Assembly (NCBI GenBank): GCA_947179155.2
Contig: OX359278.1
Coordinates: 23,236,744-23,300,743 of the forward strand
Length of the DNA stretch: 64,000 bases
Source: Hedera helix
Lineage: Eukaryota > Streptophyta > Magnoliopsida > Apiales > Araliaceae
Direction: 5' to 3'
Positions 10,989 through 21,230 of this stretch are shown piece by piece; the first letter of the stretch is position 1, and each line of letters begins with the position of its first letter. A model generated the notes under the pieces. That model was given only the letters and a program-made list of their open reading frames with translations, ran no database searches and was not told where the DNA came from. A program made the translations under genes and the position numbers.

Positions 10989-12299
10989 CTATGCAAAGGG
11001 ATCCTGAGCATCTTGGAGATCAATGATGCCATAAGGATCCTGATTTACTGAGGCTTGGGATGATTTTGAGGAAGACGAAGAATCTTCTTCCTTGATGGTG
11101 TTGACTCTTTCTTGAATTGCCTTTGCTAATAGATTTAGCTCGGCAGTACTGTATTCTTTTACTCCTGCTAGAGTAGCAGGAACTGAGGAACTGGAACTGG
11201 AACCTTTAATTTTGGATTTGCTAGAAGAACCAACAATTTCCAATTTGACTGGAGTAATTGGGGTAAGAGGAAATTCTTTTTGAACTTGTTGGGCAATTCG
11301 ATCAATATCAAATTTATCCCACCATTTAATAAAAAAGATCCTGGTAACTGATGGAGGCTGAGATGAAGCAGGAAGGTTATACTGCCATTTCAAAATCCAA
11401 GGAATTTTGTATTTACTAGTAAAACGGAGCAGTACCGGGATACCTTCCATTTTAGGGTTGTATGGAGATTTATTACTAAAATGATTTATCTGAGTACGAA
11501 GAGACTCAGGGATAACTTCTGTAGAAAGGCCATATCTGGACCACCAAAGAGTGAACCAAATTGGGATCTGACTTTTGAATTTGTGGTCAAACTGGAGAAA
11601 CCAAGAGTGACTGAAATTGGAGCCTTGGTGAAGAAAGATCTTATGCCAGGCATCCATATAATCAAAATAGCAGAAATAGTTACTAAAAGATCCTTCAAGA
11701 CCTTCCTCAATAACTCTCATATCAGAAAGACGATTGGTATATCGATGATTCTCCCAATCCTCCCCTGAAAGAATTTTCTTAATATAAAGAGAGTGAAAAA
11801 TAATTTTTGAACTGTCATTTTTATCGAAAATTGGTTTAATATTGACAGATTCAGTTTTTACTAAAATATTTTTATAATAAGTAAGTGTTTTGTAAGGTGC
11901 CTGAGGGGCGAAATGCCAACCAGGAGGGAAAAACTGGGTAGCAAGTTTAATTGGGTCATTTTTGTTGTCCATGTAAGGTTCAACAAAGAAAAGGTTAACT
12001 TCATAATTTGGTATATATTGGGAAGAGGGTTTGAATTGACTAGGCTTTTGAATCTGGCTCTGGGCTTGGGATTCAAAAGGATCATATGGTTTGGGTTGAC
12101 TTGCAAGTGCGGAGCTATAGGGTTTAGGGATTTGGCCTAAAACCTGGAATTGGGTGGAAGGAGGTCTAACTGTATAACTAGTATGAGGAATTGGAACCAT
12201 GGTTCCCTTACCAGATTGTCCTGAAACAGGAAGTTTACTAGGCTGTCCGGAGACAGGAGCTTTTCCTCTATCACGTTTCTGTTTATCTCTCTCACTCAT
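10989..12299 (-). CDS. Pararetrovirus ORF2 protein, function unknown
   Basis: An intact 436-codon frame. The N-terminal ~90 residues are rich in Ser, Pro, Gln and Lys, with a repeated VSGQ motif. The middle is aromatic and more ordered (FFVEPYMD, FPPGWHF, WFTLWWSRYG, FIKWWDKFD). The C-terminal part is Ser-rich and acidic with a possible short helix. Its ATG overlaps the end of the upstream frame (ATGAGTGA, 8 bases shared), which suggests translation by termination-reinitiation. A second ORF of unknown role after the polyprotein is reported for florendoviruses. I do not recognise a catalytic motif. Confidence 0.75.
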   Translation of the reverse strand: MSERDKQKRDRGKAPVSGQPSKLPVSGQSGKGTMVPIPHTSYTVRPPSTQFQVLGQIPKPYSSALASQPKPYDPFESQAQSQIQKPSQFKPSSQYIPNYEVNLFFVEPYMDNKNDPIKLATQFFPPGWHFAPQAPYKTLTYYKNILVKTESVNIKPIFDKNDSSKIIFHSLYIKKILSGEDWENHRYTNRLSDMRVIEEGLEGSFSNYFCYFDYMDAWHKIFLHQGSNFSHSWFLQFDHKFKSQIPIWFTLWWSRYGLSTEVIPESLRTQINHFSNKSPYNPKMEGIPVLLRFTSKYKIPWILKWQYNLPASSQPPSVTRIFFIKWWDKFDIDRIAQQVQKEFPLTPITPVKLEIVGSSSKSKIKGSSSSSSVPATLAGVKEYSTAELNLLAKAIQERVNTIKEEDSSSSSKSSQASVNQDPYGIIDLQDAQDPFA

Positions 12300-15200
12300 T
12301 TTTGGTACCTGATTGGATAAATTCTCTAGTCAGAAAATCTGGGATAGAGTTTTGACTTCCTTTAATATATTCAATATCAAAATCAAAAATAGATAAAATA
12401 GCTTGCCATCTAGCAAAAATCTGTTTAGAGGCAATATTTTCAACATCTTTTTCTAAAACATATTTTGCCGATTTGCAATCAATTCTGACCAAAAACTTTT
12501 GATTTAATAAATCACTTTGAAATTTATTAATGCATGAAACTAAAGATAAAATTTCTTTTTTAATAGTTGAATAATTGAGTTGGGTTAGATTCCAAGCATG
12601 AGAGTAAAAACAAACAATTTGCTCAGAAGAAGTAGGGGTTAATTTTTGCTTGAGAATACCTCCAAAGCCAATTTCAGAGGCATCAGTTTCAACTATTTTG
12701 AAAGCTGTAGGATTAGCTATTCCTAAACAAGGAAGAGTCTTAACATGCTTTTTTAATTCTTGGATAACAGAAGTATGAATATCTGTCCAAGGAGGAGGAT
12801 TAATGTTGAGTCTATCAAAAAGAGGTTTGCATATAATTCGCAAATTTTTATAGAACTTACTAATATAATTTAGAGAGCCTAAAAATCTTTGAAGTTGATT
12901 TTTGTCAGTAATGACATCTGGGAATTTACTGGCAAATTGGATGGCTCTATGAATGGGGTAAATATGACCATGCTGGATGTGTAGGCCAAGGAATTTTACT
13001 TGAGTTTGGAATAAACTATATTTTGACTGGGATAGAACTAGGCCATTAGTCTGAATAGTTCTAAAGAATGAATTTAAATGTTTCCAATGTTCTTCAATAG
13101 AGTTTGAAAAAATTAGAACATCATCAATATAAACAATTGTAAAATGACTGAAAGGGTTCAAAATATCATTCATAATATTCTGAAATTCACTAGGGGCATT
13201 CTTAAGGCCAAATGGCATGACATTCCATTCATAGTGACCAAAAGGTGTGGTAAAGGCTGTCTTATATCTATCTTCCTCATGAATCTGGATTTGCCAAAAT
13301 CCACTCTTAAGGTCGAATTTACTAAAGACAACAGCTTGACTTAATCTACTAATTAAATCTCTTTTATTCGGTAATGGATACCTAATCCATTCCAAAACCT
13401 TATTTAAAGGTTTGTAATTAATAACAAGTCTGGGAACTCCTCTTTCTATCTCAGAATTTTTATTGACATAGAAAGCAGGGCAAGACCAAGGAGATTTACT
13501 TTTTCGAATTAATCCTTTAGCAAGTAAATCATCGACCTCTTGCTTACAGAATTCCATTAACTCATGGTTCATTTGTATAGGTCTAGCCTTAGTAGGAATT
13601 AACTGTTCTTTAAATTCCTTAGCATAAGGTAGCCTAACAATATGTTTTTTCCTATGCCAAAAAGCATGAGGTAAATTAGAACAAACATTTTTATCTAAAA
13701 GATCCTGAAAATCTTTTATTTTTCTTTTGAGTTCAGGATTTCTTAATTGTTCTTCAACTCTTTTGTAATTGATTTCATTTTTTAAATAACTTAAGTGCTG
13801 GGTTTTATTATTTAAAATATTTAAGTATTTAGTAATTGACTGTTCTTGAATACTCAGAAGGTCTCTCTCTTTAGGTTCAGTTATGAAGCTAAAGGTGACC
13901 TTTTGTCCAAGGTGATTACTAGATAATCCCTTGGTAGTGGTGGTAAATGGATATAATAAATATATAAATGGTAATCCTAAAATTATTTTGTCAGTCATGT
14001 TTCTGATTAAAACAAACGATGTTTTAAAACAAACATTATCTTGACAAATATGAACTTTAGGCAATTTATATTTTATCTCCATTTGACTACCATTAGCGGA
14101 GCTAAGTCTTTCACTAGTTTTCTCATAAAACCGAGTTGGAATTAATCCTTCTTGAATACAGTTAAGATCAACACCTGTATCAACAAGAGCAGGAAGTTCC
14201 AAAATAAAGGTTTTATTGATAACTAAGGTTATATTGATATACCATTTTTGAATAGTAATATCTTTTAAAATTCTCAAAGAATTACCTTGTTCAATTAATT
14301 CAAATTGATTATTTGAAGTTTCAGCTTTATCCTTATTAGAAGAATGAGCTTCATCTTCCGAAGGGATATCAGCTTCTTCTTCATCACTACTACTCTCATT
14401 GACAGCAATAGTATTACTCATTTTAATCTTTTCAATTTCTTGTTTTAACTCAGAAATTTCTTTCTTCATATTTTTTACTTCAGAATGTAACTCTGGTAAA
14501 GTAATTTCTTTAACAGGGTTCTTGAATCTTTCAAGAGTTTTATTAAGGCTAAAAACAGGCTTTTCTTTAACCTTATTAAGCTTATCAGCAGGATTATCTT
14601 TCATTAATAGATCTTTTAATTGTTTAGTATATCTTTTCTTTAATTTAGGGTCAGTAATTTTACTTATTAATTCTATAAGTAAGTTTTGTTCTTCTTCATT
14701 AGCAGTAAGAACATTAACCTTACTAATAACATTAAGTTTTTTATTACAGCAACTATCCACACATCCAAGGGTGACATCTGGATTATCACTGCTACTAGAA
14801 TTATCAGAGGAATCAGAAAAAGTATCATCATAGTTTTCCTCACTAGAATGATTTCCTATTCTTATTAATTCTAGAATTTGTTCAGTATCTTCATCAGTAA
14901 TTTTTAATTGTTTAAGTTTTTCTTTTACTTTGCATTCATTTTTATAATGACCTGGCTTACCACAATTGTGACAAATAACTTTACTTTTATCAAACTTCTT
15001 ATAAGTTTTCTTTTTAGGGTTATAAGAAGGTTTTTTATAAGTTTTTCTCTTATAAGATGACTGTTTTTTATAATAATCATTTTTATTATCATAACTTTTA
15101 TGTTTCCTTCTAGGTTTGTAATTATCTTTTTTATAATGTTTAATATGTTTTCTTCTAGAAGGGGCAACAGGCGGCAAACCATATTGTTCACAGAATGTTC

Positions 15201-17157
15201 CCAATTCATATTTAGCTTTGTTTTTATCTTTATTAGCTTGTTTACTAAGTTTAAAATCAATACACATTTTTAAACCAGTTTTTTGAATTTGACTTACAAT
15301 ATCACCATAAGTTAAATTATCATAATCAATAAAACCTAAGGTTTTAGATAATTCTTCTATGATTTTATGAGCAAATAAACTAGGTAAACCATTTATAAAT
15401 TTTTCTTTCCAAAAGGATTTGTTACTATCTTCACGCATCATAACTCTGTTAATAAACACATCTTTATACCACGGAAAGTCACTCATGGTAGGACAATTAA
15501 GGTTACTAAGTTGGTCATGGATCCTATCAGTTATGTTGCTAGGAGTACCAATAAAATGCTTAATTATAGTATAAATAAGAGTATTGACACCATCAGGGGG
15601 GCCAATACCTAAGACTTCATTAACTATAGGATTACCATCATGATCTACTTGAATAGCATGAATTATAGAATGCTTAGAAGTTTCAGTAAGATGATTCTCC
15701 CACCAACTTCTAAGTGTTCCGGTAAATCCCGTGGCCAATAACTCAACAATACCAGCTTGACTTATTTCAGGGAAATTAGTCAAGTAACTGTTTGCAACCA
15801 TACACATATGGTTTAATTTATTTAAAATTTGTTGCTCACTAAAACCATCAATATTCCATTCATAAATCTTATTAGCAGAAACAGAAAATTGATTATCTAG
15901 ATTCCTTTCTTCAAACTGTAAGTCTGGAGGGATTGGTCTAGTATACCAATTTTTTGTAATACTAGTAGGATTTGGAGTTTTAAAGGTTAGTTTACTAAAC
16001 TGATTGATTGTTTCATCAAGTTCAGAATCATCAGATGATGTATCTGATTGACTTTGATCTCGGTTTTGGTCAATGACAGCTAACATTCTAGTTTCACTAG
16101 GTTCGGGCTTATCAAGTTTTTTGATAAGTTTGTCAATGGTTTTAGCAAGTTCTTTGTCTGAGGTAGGTAAACTCAATCCAGATCTCTTTTCAGGGAGACT
16201 AAGTAAAGGTTTTTCAGTTTTACTTAATTGGGTATTTAAATTATTATCAAATTTTTCTTCAATTTTATCTAACTGTTTACCTATAGAAGCAAGGTATTGG
16301 TTAGTAAAATTGTTCTGTTCAATAATTCTTTTGTTATTACCTTCTGGTTCTTTAAAAGGACTAGCAATAACAGTGGTATCTTTAACTGTGATAATTAATG
16401 ATTCTAAAGGAGGGTGACTGGAAGACACAGTGGTTTTAACTTCTTTAGTCCATTTATGTTTAGTTATAACATTGCATTTTCCATAATAGGTATCATACCA
16501 ATTATAGAACGTAATGTTTATTTTTTCTTTAGTTACAAATCTTCTCCATTTTTTAACTATTTTTTCTCTCTCATATTTGCTATGTCTAGCACGAAAGAGA
16601 TGCCTTTTAGTTTTATTTTCTTTAGAGTTAAAATCATGGATCAAAAAGTGATCATTAATTTCAAACTCTTTTTTAATAACTCTAAGTTGATGATGAACTG
16701 GTTTAGGTTCAAAATCAGACTGGGTAGGAGATAAATTCTGGGATTCATCATCCTCAGGCTGATTGACAGGTTCAAACTTGTCATAACAGGGATGACTTGT
16801 CTGTCCTTCGGTAAAAGTTCCTTTTAATTTTACATTAGGTAAATTAGTCTTTCCTAACAGATCAGAATCTTTTCTGCTGTGGGAGGAAGACTGACTGGTA
16901 ATGTCTTCAATAATTAGTGGTCGTCTAAGCCTTGAATCATCAAAACTTATTCTAACAGTACCATCTAAGTATTGTTTAACATTATCAAAGTTAATAACTT
17001 CATTTATAACTGGTCTTTGAGGTACCTCGTTATCTAATATCCATTGACTCGGAAGAGTCACATCTTTCCAAAGAAGAGTCTTTGGGACCTGAACATTAGC
17101 ATCACTGGTACTACTCTGAATTAAAATAGTCTTGTCTTTAGGACTTTTACTTAAAGC
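12292..17157 (-). CDS. Pararetrovirus polyprotein: coat protein, protease, reverse transcriptase, RNase H
   Basis: The frame is open from just after a TAA at 17158-17160; its first ATG is at 17061, giving 1589 codons. Counted from that Met: a coat-protein-like region near residues 400-620 (FWKEKFINGLP), a CCHC knuckle near 690 (CHNCGKPGHYKNEC), aspartic protease DTG near 960, RT near 1150-1340 with the YIDD catalytic box near 1312, and RNase H near 1460-1580 (ETDAS, KKEIL, RIDCKSA). No integrase follows. In related viruses the movement protein is fused in front; here that part lies in a different frame upstream and is cut off. All catalytic motifs look present, but the N-terminal break argues against a complete functional product. 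Confidence 0.88.
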   Translation of the reverse strand, partial: ALSKSPKDKTILIQSSTSDANVQVPKTLLWKDVTLPSQWILDNEVPQRPVINEVINFDNVKQYLDGTVRISFDDSRLRRPLIIEDITSQSSSHSRKDSDLLGKTNLPNVKLKGTFTEGQTSHPCYDKFEPVNQPEDDESQNLSPTQSDFEPKPVHHQLRVIKKEFEINDHFLIHDFNSKENKTKRHLFRARHSKYEREKIVKKWRRFVTKEKINITFYNWYDTYYGKCNVITKHKWTKEVKTTVSSSHPPLESLIITVKDTTVIASPFKEPEGNNKRIIEQNNFTNQYLASIGKQLDKIEEKFDNNLNTQLSKTEKPLLSLPEKRSGLSLPTSDKELAKTIDKLIKKLDKPEPSETRMLAVIDQNRDQSQSDTSSDDSELDETINQFSKLTFKTPNPTSITKNWYTRPIPPDLQFEERNLDNQFSVSANKIYEWNIDGFSEQQILNKLNHMCMVANSYLTNFPEISQAGIVELLATGFTGTLRSWWENHLTETSKHSIIHAIQVDHDGNPIVNEVLGIGPPDGVNTLIYTIIKHFIGTPSNITDRIHDQLSNLNCPTMSDFPWYKDVFINRVMMREDSNKSFWKEKFINGLPSLFAHKIIEELSKTLGFIDYDNLTYGDIVSQIQKTGLKMCIDFKLSKQANKDKNKAKYELGTFCEQYGLPPVAPSRRKHIKHYKKDNYKPRRKHKSYDNKNDYYKKQSSYKRKTYKKPSYNPKKKTYKKFDKSKVICHNCGKPGHYKNECKVKEKLKQLKITDEDTEQILELIRIGNHSSEENYDDTFSDSSDNSSSSDNPDVTLGCVDSCCNKKLNVISKVNVLTANEEEQNLLIELISKITDPKLKKRYTKQLKDLLMKDNPADKLNKVKEKPVFSLNKTLERFKNPVKEITLPELHSEVKNMKKEISELKQEIEKIKMSNTIAVNESSSDEEEADIPSEDEAHSSNKDKAETSNNQFELIEQGNSLRILKDITIQKWYINITLVINKTFILELPALVDTGVDLNCIQEGLIPTRFYEKTSERLSSANGSQMEIKYKLPKVHICQDNVCFKTSFVLIRNMTDKIILGLPFIYLLYPFTTTTKGLSSNHLGQKVTFSFITEPKERDLLSIQEQSITKYLNILNNKTQHLSYLKNEINYKRVEEQLRNPELKRKIKDFQDLLDKNVCSNLPHAFWHRKKHIVRLPYAKEFKEQLIPTKARPIQMNHELMEFCKQEVDDLLAKGLIRKSKSPWSCPAFYVNKNSEIERGVPRLVINYKPLNKVLEWIRYPLPNKRDLISRLSQAVVFSKFDLKSGFWQIQIHEEDRYKTAFTTPFGHYEWNVMPFGLKNAPSEFQNIMNDILNPFSHFTIVYIDDVLIFSNSIEEHWKHLNSFFRTIQTNGLVLSQSKYSLFQTQVKFLGLHIQHGHIYPIHRAIQFASKFPDVITDKNQLQRFLGSLNYISKFYKNLRIICKPLFDRLNINPPPWTDIHTSVIQELKKHVKTLPCLGIANPTAFKIVETDASEIGFGGILKQKLTPTSSEQIVCFYSHAWNLTQLNYSTIKKEILSLVSCINKFQSDLLNQKFLVRIDCKSAKYVLEKDVENIASKQIFARWQAILSIFDFDIEYIKGSQNSIPDFLTREFIQSGTKNE

Positions 17158-17786
17158 TTATACATTTAAATTAGTTTTCATTGTTTTATAATAAATTCTG
17201 TATATTAGAGCTAAAGCTTGAGATCCTTCAATCATCTGAGTAATCTCACCAGCAGTTTTAATATTCAGAGTTAAAGCTTTTAATAAATGAGGGTCACTTA
17301 GGCTTAATGTAAATCTGGAAAGCAATTAAAATGGACGGGTCCATTGTGCAAACTAGATTCCATTATTCCTAAGATACTAGGATGAAAGTTTAAGTATCTA
17401 GCATCTCTAAGACACAACAAGATACTTGAATTTATTCCTTTAATACTTAAAGGGTTAACAGCAACTTGAATCAATCCGATATGGATAAAGTTGTACCCTT
17501 TTCTTCTTTGTTTGTTGATGACTTCTGTAGTGAGCAAACTACAAGTTTCATGATCTTTATTAATAGCATAAATTTTTTCAACAGTTTTAACACTATAGTC
17601 TGACTTGAAATTATCTAAAAAGGTAGACTGATAAATTTCTCTGGGAGAAATACTGGGAATATTCCAGTTTCCCAAATCTTGACTAAGGTTTTCATAACTA
17701 TGTTCTTCTTGATTCACTATGTCAGGAATAGAAGATAAAGAAGACCTAGAGCTGACTGAAGAGTTAGATCTGAATAAACGATTCAT
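17158..17786 (-). pseudogene. Pararetrovirus movement-protein remnant (30K family)
   Basis: The open part (17304-17786, 160 codons) carries typical plant movement-protein segments such as YNFIHIGLIQVAV and LHNGPVHFNCFP. A one-base deletion near 17310 shifts the frame. The downstream segment is readable in the polyprotein frame until a TAA at 17158-17160. The original protein was therefore probably continuous with the coat/polymerase polyprotein, as in petuvirus- or florendovirus-type genomes. 30K proteins move virus between cells through plasmodesmata; this copy is broken. Confidence 0.8.
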
Positions 17787-18067
17787 AAATTTTTTGAAAA
17801 ACCCATTCTACAAGGTTGGTCTTCTATTCTGCACAAAGAGGATTGATAGAAGTCCGAGATACTAAATCCTTAGTTGAGGGATTTAGGAGCCACAAAGGTG
17901 GATTCTCGTTGCATGTGATACTTCAAAAGAAGCCATTGCTAAAATAAAAGGAATAGAGATCAAGAGATGAATATGTACTAGGTAGTGAAACGAAATAACA
18001 ATCATATAAACACATCCATTGCTTTACTTATCTGCTGTTACCAATATGTCTAAGATATAGACCCACT

Positions 18068-18070
<3 letters not shown>
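17787..18070 (-). other. Pararetrovirus sequence upstream of the movement protein
   Basis: About 280 bases between the first ATG and the AT run. It would be the 3' part of the viral leader. I searched for a tRNA-Met primer site (TGGTATCAGAGC) on the minus strand and did not find one. No ORF is visible. Confidence 0.45.
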
Positions 18071-18138
<68 letters not shown>

Positions 18139-18139
18139 T
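18071..18139. repeat. (AT)n and (GTAT)n microsatellite at the virus/host edge
   Basis: An uninterrupted AT run at 18071-18126 is followed by GTATGTATGTATT. It lies exactly between pararetrovirus-type and Athila-1-type sequence. Endogenous pararetroviruses are known to be associated with AT dinucleotide repeats, so this may be the integration site. Confidence 0.9.
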
Positions 18140-18271
18140 AGGAATGTAGATGAATTTTGAGGGTATATTCATTGCAAACCCTCACGAGACTTAACTTGTC
18201 CTCATAAGGTAATTATGGGGTTTAAAAGACTTGTTACACATGCTAAGTGTAACCGTGATACCTACGAAAAC
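18140..18271 (+). other. Athila-1 3' non-coding region, middle part
   Basis: The segment GGGTATATTCATTGCAAACC.. followed by CACATGCTAAGTG matches, on the opposite strand, the antisense Athila-like fragment near 31600-31685. This shows that it is Athila sequence stranded between the pararetrovirus and the LTR insertion. It ends with AAAAC (18267-18271), the target duplication of the next element. Confidence 0.65.
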
Positions 18272-19690
18272 TGTAACGACCCCGAAATTCGACCCACTTT
18301 ATTACCTTAAATTCCATATTTATTATTCGTTATTTTCCTTATGTCCAAATTTCGGTCCGTTAATATATCTTTCATCACCTTAATCGATCCATTATCTGAT
18401 TTTACAATCATCAATTACCAAATTTTCTGTATAATTTTTTTTTTTTCTTTTCCCAACTCAATCATTGTATTATAATATTTGGATGTTTAAAATCTTTACC
18501 TCTGGATCCTAGTCCCTAGATCGTAACCTTAACTTATTCTTTCTTTTGCATCATAAAGCTCAAAATTCAAAACTTAATATTGTTCGTATCCATACAAATT
18601 ATTCTTGATTTCATAATCCATAATTAAACCATTTAATAATTTCTATCGTAACATCAATCTAGTACAATCACAGTTCAAACTTTAACTTAACTTATCCTGT
18701 CTGGATTCAGCATATATGTACATACAAAATAGCACTATAAACTTTACAATAGTATTCACATTATGTTATTGAAATATAACAATAACGTTATAGAACTTAA
18801 CACATGTATCCACATTGAATGGAAAATATAACAATAACATTTCCCCACCTTCTAGGCAATTTATCTCTAATTTAATCCAGTATTCCTGAAACTTATTTCT
18901 TTATCCTGCAAAAGTTTAATTTAAGCAAGTAATGAGCACAACGGCTCAGCAAGTTCAACAGCTATACTTCACGTAGCACATACCTTATCATGCTTGGTGT
19001 GTGTCATACATCATGTGCTTGTGCTTCTACTATAGCAATATATCTCATATATATTCATATCGTTGCACAAAATACACATTGTGGTCATATTAATCACGTA
19101 TCACATAACACATAATTTGTATGCAGTTAAAACAAGAATTACATATCATAACATTCTAACACTTAACATAAAAGGGACTGAAGAACTTGCCTGGCGTCCT
19201 GTTATTTAATTTGTTAGCTCAAACCCTTAACTCGATCAACCTATGATCATAAAATAATCAAATAATAATTATTTATCCTTTCAAGATATTAATTTAATTA
19301 ATTAATATCATCTATAATGTAATTAACCCTACCCGACGATTTATTTTAAGGTACTGGGTTAATTATTAAATAATATGGTTAATTATATTAACCTCATTCC
19401 TTAATAAAATAATTTATCTTAATAACCAATGCCTTTACTATGGACAACCCAGTTCATCGGATAAAATTTTAACATAACTGGTTGTCCAAAAATTTTAACC
19501 ATTTTCTAAATTTAACCTTATTAGATTAATATTTAAAATATTTAAATATTAATCCCCAATATTTAATATTTTTACAAAAATATTAAATTTAATGCTCAAA
19601 CATCATTTATATATTTTTAGTATTTTTCTATAATTTTCTAGAATTTTTAAACAATTTTTAAACATTTATTTTAATTAAAAATCATTTCTA

Positions 19691-19890
19691 GGGGCATTTT
19701 CGTAATTTCCGCAGCCTTAGGGACATGACCGGTATTAACAGAAAAGCTCAGGGGCTTATCCGTAATTTCCGCATCCTTAGGGATACATCCGATATTTTCT
19801 GGAAAGTTCAGGGGTATTTCCGTCATTTTCTTGGCTTTAGGGACTCATTCGGTATTTTCCAAAAAGACTGGGGGCATTACTGTAATTTTA
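19691..19890. repeat. 60-bp tandem repeat inside the solo LTR
   Basis: Units start at 19691, 19751, 19811 and 19871, each with GGGGCATTTTCGTAATTT or a variant, giving 3.3 copies at an exact 60-bp spacing. Units differ at many positions, so the array is old. Confidence 0.85.
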
Positions 19891-19904
19891 CGCTCAAAAC
19901 GCTT

Positions 19905-20080
19905 CCGCGCATGGCGCGGGCATCTCTGTTCACAGCCAAACGACGTCGTTTGGCCTCTTTGCCGGAAAACTGATGGCCGCGCATTGCGCGGATCAATTTT
20001 TTCCGGAAGCGCCAAAACGGCGTCGTTTAATACTCGCAGCAGAAAATTTTTTTGGCCCCCGCGCAATGCGCGGGCGGCCA
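19905..20080. repeat. GC-rich palindrome cluster inside the solo LTR
   Basis: It contains a perfect 20-bp palindrome GCCAAACGACGTCGTTTGGC at about 19936-19955, a related AAACGGCGTCGTTT, and three CGCGCATTGCGCG-like inverted repeats, including CCCGCGCAATGCGCGGG near 20059. It stands out against surroundings that are very AT-rich. Confidence 0.8.
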
Positions 20081-20974
20081 TATTTCCTTCATCTTCAGCT
20101 TCCGCCAACAGTAACCAAGTTAACCAAATAAATATCATTTTTGATCAAAATTTTCACAACCAAATTATTCCAAAAATCACATAATTCATACATAAATATC
20201 CAAAAAATATTTGGAATCATTATTCTAATTATTTACAATTTTCCTACAAAATTAATTTAACAATAATAAATTACTTAAAAATATTTTATACCTTCCAAAG
20301 CTTGATAAGCTTCTAGTGAACACCATTATTTCTCTCTCTGTCAGCAACAATGGTGGTCGGATAGCTTGGTGGTGGTGATAATGGCGAGAGTGGCGGTGGG
20401 AGGAAGGAAAAGAATAATATATGTATTATGCATGCTTTTGTTTCTAGTTCTTTTCCTTTATATAATTAAAGCATTAAATAAATTTAAGGATAGGCACAAT
20501 TCCACCGCCTCTTCACAACCGACCTTGACCAAATCCGGATAATTCCAACATGCGTAAATAAAATTAATACATTTTCGTAATTATATCGTGTAATAAATAT
20601 TTTATATAATGTATATAAAATATTTATTTTAATTCACTAAAAATCATCATTTGATTTATAAATAATATTAATACCACTTTTGGGTACTTTACTTGACAAA
20701 TTTTGTACACGCATAATGTCATGCATGTAATTATATGAGATAATTTATACCTCCAAAAATCATAAAATAATTCATATAACTTATAAAATTTATTTTTCAT
20801 AATTTTTCACTCTGTTACTTGGACAACATGTTACATTAACATGTTCACGTTTACGAAATATTATTTTTTATAAAAGTCATAATAATTCCATTATACATAA
20901 ATATAATTTTTAATAACTTAAAACATTCATTTTCCTTATTTATTATTCAATTTCTTTAATAATCACATTAACTT

Positions 20975-21230
20975 TCCTTATATAAATTATATAATTTAAT
21001 ATTATATAATTTATATAATTACATTATTCCTTTTTAAAATAATTTCCATATTACACAAAATACAACTTATAAAATTTTCTTTCATCCTTAATTAATTTCA
21101 TTCTCCTATATAAATTATATAATTATTCTTATATAATTTATATAATTATTATTTCCTTCATACAACACTTTAATTTTCTTATATAAATTATATAATTATT
21201 ATTATATAATTTATATAATTACATTCCTTC
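20975..21230. repeat. Three copies of an AT palindrome inside the solo LTR
   Basis: TATATAAATTATATAATT followed by ATTATATAATTTATATAA occurs near 20980, 21108 and 21178. Each copy can fold into a long AT hairpin. They lie in the inferred U3 part of this minus-strand LTR. Confidence 0.75.

Larger units (their letters stand above)
10150..18070 (-). mobile_element. Endogenous caulimovirid (florendovirus/petuvirus-like), nearly full length
   Basis: About 7.9 kb without LTRs carries a movement-protein remnant, a coat/zinc-knuckle/protease/RT/RNase H frame and a second ORF, all on the minus strand, with a TATA promoter beyond the second ORF. There is no integrase, as expected of a plant pararetrovirus that integrates passively. 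The right edge abuts a pure AT dinucleotide run; the left edge is set where Athila-1 homology stops. No tRNA-Met primer site was found within these limits, so the linear copy probably lost part of the leader. Two coding frames remain long and open, which suggests a recent insertion. Assignment to a genus is an inference from gene order. Confidence 0.85.

Noticed and set aside
14399..14833. Plus-strand open frame of 144 codons
   Set aside because: It lies antisense within the pararetrovirus polyprotein and has no domain; other plus-strand frames at 16073-16734 are the same kind of shadow.
17787..18070. Search for a viral primer site near TAGTATCTCGGAC on the minus strand
   Set aside because: Too many mismatches to the tRNA-Met complement; not called.
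19725..20184. Overlapping short open frames on both strands
   Set aside because: They coincide with the 60-bp array and GC palindromes inside a solo LTR, where composition favours open frames.
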